From the NCBI RefSeq assembly GCF_040276065.1, contig NZ_JBELOI010000009.1, positions 62,001-126,000 on the forward strand: a DNA stretch of 64,000 nucleotides. The letters are read 5' to 3'. Origin of the DNA: Castellaniella sp040276065 (GTDB lineage Bacteria > Pseudomonadota > Gammaproteobacteria > Burkholderiales > Burkholderiaceae_B). The translations under genes and the position numbers were made by a program. Below are positions 58,963 through 64,000 of the stretch, piece by piece; the stretch's first letter is position 1; every line of letters starts with the position of its first letter. The notes beneath the pieces were generated by a model. The model worked only from the letters and a program-made list of their open reading frames with translations, did not search any database and was not told where the DNA came from.

Positions 58963-60128
58963 CGATCGATATACGAGAACGTCGTGCGCACCGCGTGGGT
59001 CACGGGGCGGCGATTGAGGGTCAGCATGGGCACGGTGCTGCTGCGCACCAGGCGCACGGCCTCGCCCAGCGCCTGGATCACCGCCTCGCTGCCCGAAAAC
59101 GGGCCCTGGGTGAGACCAACGCCGAGCGCGCCCGACTGCGCCGTCCCCAGCCCGGGCATCGCCAGACTCGCGGCCACGCGCGTCCCGGCAAAGATCAGAT
59201 TCCAGTCCAGGCTGGCCAGGGCCTGGTCCGTCAGGGCCACGGTCAGCTCCTCGAACACCAGGCGCACGCGCCGCGTCAGGGCGCGGTTCTCGAGGTCGAG
59301 ATAACGGGCGACGCGCTCCAGCGCGTCGGGCGTGTCGGTGACGACGATGGTGGCGCTGGCACCGGGCTCGGCCACGAGCAGGCCCGCACGCGACAAAAAA
59401 GGCTCGATGCGCGCGCGGATGGTCTTGATCACATCCTGTCCCGGGCTGCTGAGGCGGGTGCCGGAGGCGCCGACGAAGCCTCCCGCCCCGCGCGCGCCCG
59501 AAAACCCCAGCGAGGCTTCGGTATGGGCCTCGAGCGCCAGCGCCCGGACATTGAACAGGCGGGTCTCGGTGCGGAAGAACTCGATACGTCCCTCATGAAA
59601 GCGCCACAGGACGCCGAAATGGCCACATAGGCGGTCCAGCGTCTGGGCGAGCGGCTGTGGCGCATCGGCCAGGACGAAAGGCTCGGAGACGGGCGGCGCG
59701 GAGGGGCCGGGGCCCGCCACCCCAGTCAGCCTGGGCATAAAATGCCAGGCGGGCAGCAAGGCGTCGGGCCGCACGTGGACAGGAATCCCTGTCACCGCGG
59801 AGATTCTGCGGCCAATGCGGCGCAAATCGTCGTCCCCATCGGAAAACAGCAGCGTCGTGCGAACCTGGGCCCGCAGGGCGGGCGGCAGGGTCAATTCGCG
59901 CGCCAGGGGCTGGGCGCGCCCCGCGAGCCAGGGCTTGTCTACCTCTTGGGCGGCCTGCCGCGCCTCGGCGGCATCGTGCGCGGCATCGGCAAATCCGTCA
60001 TGGCCGCGCGCGAGGACGGCGCGCGCCTGCGAGAACTCGTGCGCCGCCTCGCGCAGCCGCTGCGACAGAGCGCAGCCTGCGAGCAGCCCGCACAGCACCA
60101 CGACCCCCGCCAGCCGCCGCGCCCTCAC
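58959..60128 (-). pseudogene. pilN: PilN secretin, 5' fragment, truncated by transposon insertion
   Basis: Outer-membrane secretin of the type IVb pilus. The GTG at 60128 overlaps the pilL stop (GTGA) and begins a lipoprotein signal (LAGVVVLCGLLAGC). The periplasmic N domains (RRIGRRISAVTGIPVHVRPD, PLAQTLDRLCGHFGVLWRFH) and the first part of the secretin core (SSPGQDVIKTIRARIEPFLS, VTDTPDALERVARYLDLENR, AVRTTFSYIDRV) follow. At 58959 the frame runs into the transposon and stops within about 20 codons. Rejoined with 32093-32522 it gives 531 residues. Confidence 0.92.
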
Positions 60129-61009
60129 GAGGGTCTCCCGGTGCCGGCCGTGCGGTCGCAGCGTTGGGCCAGCGGCACCACGCGCAATACCCGGTTGGCG
60201 TAAAAACAGGGTTGCAGGGGGCGCTCGCCCAACTCGGTGGCGGCCAGCAGCGCGCGTACCGCCGGCCGGAACGCATCCCCGAACGCCGCCGACCCCGCCA
60301 GGGGAATATCCACGTCGACAGCCCAATGTTCAGCCTCGAACACCCAACCCGCATCGCGCGCCCAGCGGCCGAGCGCCTTGCGGATATTGACATCCGCCGG
60401 ACCAGCCTGGAACATCGGCGAGGCGACCGGAGGGGGTGCGGGCGGCGGCACCGGCGGAGGCGCCGTGGGCACCCGGCGCGGCAGCGGCGGCGGCGCGGGC
60501 GCCGGGAACGCAAGTGCCACGTCCTGCGCCGCAAGGGGCGCGGGAGCGTCGGTCGGCAAGGCAGCCGACGCCGCGGAACCCTCGGTCGACGCAGGGGCGG
60601 CCGGCGGAAGGACCTCCGGTGCAGCCTGCTCGTCGCGCTGCGCCTCGGCCTGCAGGTGTCCACCGCGCATCACCAGGTGCGCCGGCACCCCCTCGACGAT
60701 CAGGTAGTCGCCCCGCCGCGTCGGCAGCAACAGACGGTCGCCGCGCCCCGTGCGCTCGAACAGCGCCGGCGCGGCCTGGCCCGCCGGGTATTGCAGCCAG
60801 ATCCGCTCGCCGTCATCGAACACCTGCAAGGGCGCGAGGCTGGGTTCGCCGTCGATGCGCCAATCGAAACTGAAGCGGCCCGGCGCCTGATCGACCGGGC
60901 GGCGCCCCTGCGAGTCCAACCAGGCCCACGGAGACGTCTGGGCGCAACCGGCCAGCAACACCGACGCGGCGGCCAACACAATAAACCTCGACACGAACGC
61001 ACCCTCCAT
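60125..61009 (-). CDS. pilL: PilL/TcpQ-like lipoprotein of the type IVb pilus
   Basis: 294 residues from ATG 61009 (a GTG 12 bases on is an alternative). Lipoprotein signal ending in LLAGC, then a beta-rich domain (FSFDWRIDGEPSLAPLQVFD) of the VirB9/CagX type, a long Ala/Pro linker (PPPLPRRVPTAPPPVPPPAP, about 175-210) and a TcpQ-like C-terminal domain (VNIRKALGRWARDAGWVFEA) that helps the secretin into the outer membrane. First gene of the pil operon. pilM, which lies between pilL and pilN in R64, is missing. The gap 61010-61161 holds the promoter. Confidence 0.78.
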   Translation of the reverse strand: MEGAFVSRFIVLAAASVLLAGCAQTSPWAWLDSQGRRPVDQAPGRFSFDWRIDGEPSLAPLQVFDDGERIWLQYPAGQAAPALFERTGRGDRLLLPTRRGDYLIVEGVPAHLVMRGGHLQAEAQRDEQAAPEVLPPAAPASTEGSAASAALPTDAPAPLAAQDVALAFPAPAPPPLPRRVPTAPPPVPPPAPPPVASPMFQAGPADVNIRKALGRWARDAGWVFEAEHWAVDVDIPLAGSAAFGDAFRPAVRALLAATELGERPLQPCFYANRVLRVVPLAQRCDRTAGTGRPS

Positions 61010-61161
61010 CAACGAAACAGGCACCGGATCCTGTGGATCGGGTGCCTATCTTGGGATGGATGCCGGCCCTGCGCCAGACTGGGGATTACGGATGGAGCAA
61101 AGCGTCCCCGCCATCGCGGCCTGGCTCATCGAGCCGCGCGGCGGGATTCCGGATCAAACGA

Positions 61162-62475
61162 TCATTTCTGGCGAACCATTTTGTTGGCCTCGGTCGCCGC
61201 GAGCTTCAGAGCAGTGACGGCGGGCTGCTGGCCTTCGAGGGCAGAATCCAGGATTTGGTGGAAGCGCGCACGGATGCTGGGGTAATTGGCGATGCGAAAG
61301 CCCTGCCCCGTCGCGCTCGCCTTTTGGGAATACACCGCCACCAACTCGCGCCATTGGCCCATATTCTTGTAGTAGGTGTCCGGCGTCTGCTCGAAGGCCG
61401 CACGCGTCAGCGGCAGAAAGCCCGTGCGCTGGTACCATTTCGCGGCCTGCTCGGGCTGCGCCAGCCAGGCGAGGAACTGGACTGTGGCCTCGGTGCGAGG
61501 CTTGTCGCCCTTGGTCAGCCACAAACCGGCACCCGATACGAAGGGGCTGCCGGGCTGTTTGGTGACCTCTGGATAGTACGGCAGGCCGGAAACGGCATAG
61601 CGCAGCAGCCGCTTGTCGTTGAAGCGACCGATGTGGCCGGAATTCGACATCAGGATCGCGCACTCGCCGGCCGCAAAGCGGTCGACCGATTGCGGTCCGA
61701 ACTGGGGCCCGACCATGATTTCGCTGCGCACCCAACTGATCATCAGGGACAGGTGACGCACGTAGGTGGAGTCGAACGAGAAGCTGGGCAGCCCCTTGGC
61801 CTTCAACCCGTTGCCCTCGCTGGCAAAGAGCTGATTGTTGACCGCCGCGAGATTCTCGAGATTGATCGAGACCGGCAAGTCAGAAGTCAGCGGGCATTTG
61901 CGCGACCCGTTGTTCGCCAGGCTCACCAGTTGGCCCTGCAGCTCGATCCAGGTGCGCTGCGGCACCGCGGGCTCGACGTCGGCCTTTTTAAAGGCATCCC
62001 GGTTGTAATACATGACCGGGATCTCGAGCATGTAGGGAAAGGCCATCAGGCGACCTTTGGCGTCATAGATAAAAGCATTGTCCGAGGACAGGAACCAAGG
62101 GGTGTTCTTGAGCGCCGGATTGTTCTGCTGTGTGTAAAACGGCTGGATGTAGCTGCGCTGCGCGATCTGATCCAGCATCTGATCATCGCCCAGTTCGACG
62201 AGCGCGGGCAGATTCTTGGCGCGCGCCGCCTCATCGAGGGCAGCCTCGAGTTTTTGCGGACTCTCGAAGGCCCGCAGCTTGACCTGTACGTCGGACTGGC
62301 CGCGATTGTAGGCCTTGACCAGATCCTGGAAGGCGCCGGCATTGTGTTCGTCCATGGTGTGCCAGACCTGAATGTCCGTCGCCGCGAACGACGGAGCGGC
62401 GGCCAGGGCCGCGACGAGCAGCCACGCGGCATGACGCCCCGGACGAAAAAAACCGGGGTCGTTGATGAATTTCAT
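61162..62475 (-). CDS. ABC-transporter substrate-binding protein, UgpB-like
   Basis: 437 residues, Sec signal peptide (...LLVAALAAAPSFA) and a family 1 solute-binding fold: TDIQVWHTMDEHNAGAFQDL, LEIPVMYYNRDAFKKA, AECAILMSNSGHIGRF-like region and PFVSGAGLWL. The pattern is that of glycerol-3-phosphate/glycerophosphodiester binding proteins. The membrane and ATPase subunits are not in the window. It starts 7 bases after the dadA-like gene, so they share a transcript, an unusual pairing. Confidence 0.85.
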   Translation of the reverse strand: MKFINDPGFFRPGRHAAWLLVAALAAAPSFAATDIQVWHTMDEHNAGAFQDLVKAYNRGQSDVQVKLRAFESPQKLEAALDEAARAKNLPALVELGDDQMLDQIAQRSYIQPFYTQQNNPALKNTPWFLSSDNAFIYDAKGRLMAFPYMLEIPVMYYNRDAFKKADVEPAVPQRTWIELQGQLVSLANNGSRKCPLTSDLPVSINLENLAAVNNQLFASEGNGLKAKGLPSFSFDSTYVRHLSLMISWVRSEIMVGPQFGPQSVDRFAAGECAILMSNSGHIGRFNDKRLLRYAVSGLPYYPEVTKQPGSPFVSGAGLWLTKGDKPRTEATVQFLAWLAQPEQAAKWYQRTGFLPLTRAAFEQTPDTYYKNMGQWRELVAVYSQKASATGQGFRIANYPSIRARFHQILDSALEGQQPAVTALKLAATEANKMVRQK

Positions 62476-62482
62476 AGTGGAT

Positions 62483-63736
62483 CTAACCTAAAAAAGGGAA
62501 ATCGACCTCTGGTGTCCGACCGGACACCAGATCCGCCAAGGCCTTGCCCGAGCCCACACCCATCGTCCACCCCAGGCTGCCGTGCCCGGTATTCAGGTAC
62601 AGATTACCGATACGCGTGCGGCCGATCAGGGGAACGTTGGAGGGGGTCGTAGGCCGCAAACCGGCCCAGAACCGAACATTATCAAAATCGAGGGCGCTTG
62701 GAAACATGGTCCGTGCCCGCTGGACCAGATTATTGCAACGCCGTGTATTCAGCGTACGTGAATAGTCGCCGATTTCGGCCGTGCCTGCCATGCGCAAATG
62801 GCTGCCCAAGCGGGAAAATACGAGCTTGGCCTCTTGGTCGATCAGGCTGACCTCGGGGGCCAAGGCCGGATCGCGCAAGCCGAATGTCGCCGAGTACCCT
62901 TTGGCCGGGTAGACCGGGCAGTCGATGCCCAACGGGCCGGCCAGATCGGGCGTGAAACTGCCCAGGGCCAGCACGTAGGCATCGGCATGCAGGGGCCGGA
63001 ACCAACCGTCGGGCTCGACGACCTCGGCGACCGCCACCCGCCGCTCGCCCGGCACCAGGCGACTCAGCCGGGTGTTGAACCGAAAGACGACGCCCGCCGC
63101 GCGGGCATGGTCGGCCAGCGCGCGGGTGAACAGATGCACGTCGCCCGACTCGTCGTCGGCGGTATAGTCGCCGCCGATGATCTGGCCGCGCAAGGCCTCG
63201 AGCGCCGGCTCGATGCGCAGCACCTCATCCGCATCCACGATATGGCGGGCCACCCCCAGCTCGCGCATGCGCTCGGCACTCGCGCAAGCATGGTCGAACT
63301 CGCGCGCATCGCGGTAAAAGGCCAGGATGCCGCGCTCGAGGTGATCGTAGCGAATATCCAGCGCCACACGCAGGTCCCGCAGGACCGCGCGACTGTACTG
63401 CGCCATGCGCACCATGGCGCGAAGATTGGCCGCATTGCGCGAGGTTCGGCACTCGTTCAGATAGCGCATGCACCACAACCACTGCCGCGGGCTGAGTCGC
63501 GGCGAAAACGCCAGAGGCGCATCGCGCCGACCCAGCCAGCGCAGCACCTTGCGCAGGGTATGGCCGCTCGCCCACGGCTCGGCGTAGCAGACCGAGATCT
63601 GGCCGCCGTTGGCGCGGCTGGTCTCGAGCGCGGCGCCGGGGCGCCGCTCGATCACCTCGACCTCGTGGCCGGCGCGCGCCAGCCACCAGGCGCTGGAGAC
63701 CCCGATGATGCCGGCGCCGAACACAGCGACTTTCAT
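62483..63736 (-). CDS. dadA: D-amino-acid dehydrogenase small subunit (DadA-like)
   Basis: FAD enzyme that oxidises D-amino acids at the inner membrane. 417 residues, normal for DadA: N-terminal dinucleotide motif VFGAGIIGVSSAWWLARAGH, the family YAEPWASGHTLRKVLRWLGR, and the C-terminal FAD contact FWAGLRPTTPSNVPLIGRT ... NTGHGSLGWTMGVGSGKAL. The start overlaps the upstream ferredoxin-reductase-like gene (ATGA). Confidence 0.92.
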   Translation of the reverse strand: MKVAVFGAGIIGVSSAWWLARAGHEVEVIERRPGAALETSRANGGQISVCYAEPWASGHTLRKVLRWLGRRDAPLAFSPRLSPRQWLWCMRYLNECRTSRNAANLRAMVRMAQYSRAVLRDLRVALDIRYDHLERGILAFYRDAREFDHACASAERMRELGVARHIVDADEVLRIEPALEALRGQIIGGDYTADDESGDVHLFTRALADHARAAGVVFRFNTRLSRLVPGERRVAVAEVVEPDGWFRPLHADAYVLALGSFTPDLAGPLGIDCPVYPAKGYSATFGLRDPALAPEVSLIDQEAKLVFSRLGSHLRMAGTAEIGDYSRTLNTRRCNNLVQRARTMFPSALDFDNVRFWAGLRPTTPSNVPLIGRTRIGNLYLNTGHGSLGWTMGVGSGKALADLVSGRTPEVDFPFLG

Positions 63737-64000
63737 GCACCCGCCACGATCCGATCGGCCTCGGAGGTAAACGCGTCGGCGTAGAACTCTTCGACCGGCA
63801 GCCCGCAGGACTGGGCGAAGTCCCGGCGGGCTGCCTCGACCATGACGGGCGCGCCGCAGGCATAGACCTGGCGGCCCGACAGATCGGGGAAATCCTCCAT
63901 GACGGCGCGATGGACGAACCCCTCGCGTCCCGTCCAGCCATCCTGCGGCAGGGCCTCGGAAACCACGGGCACATAGCGAAACCCCGGCAGGCGGGCCTCC
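63733..64000 (-). CDS. Ferredoxin/flavodoxin-reductase-like protein, C-terminal part (gene begins beyond the window)
   Basis: The frame is open to the window edge. The 88 visible residues (EARLPGFRYVPVVSEAL, VHRAVMEDFPDLSGRQVYAC, GAPVMVEAARRDFAQSCGLP, EEFYADAF) are the end of an FNR-type NAD(P)H-binding domain, with the conserved Y-x-C-G-x-P-x-M motif and aromatic C-terminus. This is as in CDP-6-deoxyglucoseen reductase/oxygenase-reductase proteins. The electron acceptor is unknown; coupling with dadA suggests a shared pathway. Confidence 0.82.
   Translation of the reverse strand, partial: EARLPGFRYVPVVSEALPQDGWTGREGFVHRAVMEDFPDLSGRQVYACGAPVMVEAARRDFAQSCGLPVEEFYADAFTSEADRIVAGA

Overview
The window reads as chromosomal DNA of a high-GC betaproteobacterium. 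The housekeeping genes (valS, alaS, rpsP-rimM-trmD, nudC), the purine-degradation genes and the heavy use of GTG/TTG starts and ATGA overlaps fit the Burkholderiales, probably Alcaligenaceae. That placement is inference from gene content, not from a database search.

Region 1 (1-11.8 kb) starts inside valS and continues with a sulfur-stress block. An ArsR-family repressor resembling the persulfide sensors SqrR/BigR is divergent from an RND efflux operon (adaptor, pump, DUF2892 protein, TolC-like channel), which runs into a Tat-exported sulfide:quinone oxidoreductase-like flavoprotein. Convergent to it lies a periplasmic rhodanese with a YeeE/YedE transporter. Region 2 (11.9-22 kb) holds nudC, a PfkB kinase, an alpha-carbonic anhydrase, a PIG-L deacetylase, a glutathione transferase, trmD-rimM-rpsP, a TusA-like protein and alaS. 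Region 3 (22.2-25.8 kb) is a urate-degradation cluster (puuE, FCD-type GntR regulator, uraH, puuD).

Region 4 is a type IVb (thin-pilus) assembly operon on the minus strand: pilL, pilN, pilO, pilP, pilQ, pilR, pilS, pilV. The secretin gene pilN is split. Its first 1170 bases lie at 58959-60128 and its last 430 at 32093-32522. Between them sits a 26,436-bp Tn7-like transposon (32523-58958) with TG...CA termini, arrays of TnsB-type binding repeats (three left, six right) and a 4-bp gacc direct repeat at the borders. Removing the element and one gacc restores a 532-codon open frame.

The element carries a core tnsA-tnsB-tnsC-tniQ operon and a divergent helix-turn-helix regulator. A palindromic operator upstream of tnsA is repeated, identical over 24 bp and inverted, upstream of a 352-aa protein of unknown role whose C-terminus resembles an IS5-type transposase N-terminal domain. 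Cargo is mostly anti-phage or defence-like: a HEPN-like protein, an Mrr-like nuclease, an AbiTii protein, a nucleoid-associated (NdpA-like) plus RelA/SpoT synthetase pair, and a complete type I restriction-modification system. It also carries two secreted proteins with an Ig-like domain and a fibrinogen-related domain, a DsbA/FrnE-like thiol protein and several unknown small proteins. Consensus DnaA boxes lie inside both transposon ends. No CRISPR array, Cas gene or TnsE was seen.

Region 5 (61.1-64 kb) holds a UgpB-like binding protein, a DadA-like dehydrogenase and the end of a ferredoxin-reductase-like gene. The best candidates for undescribed biology are the NdpA/RelA pair, the fibrinogen-domain pair, the co-regulated 352-aa protein and the DnaA boxes in the transposon ends.
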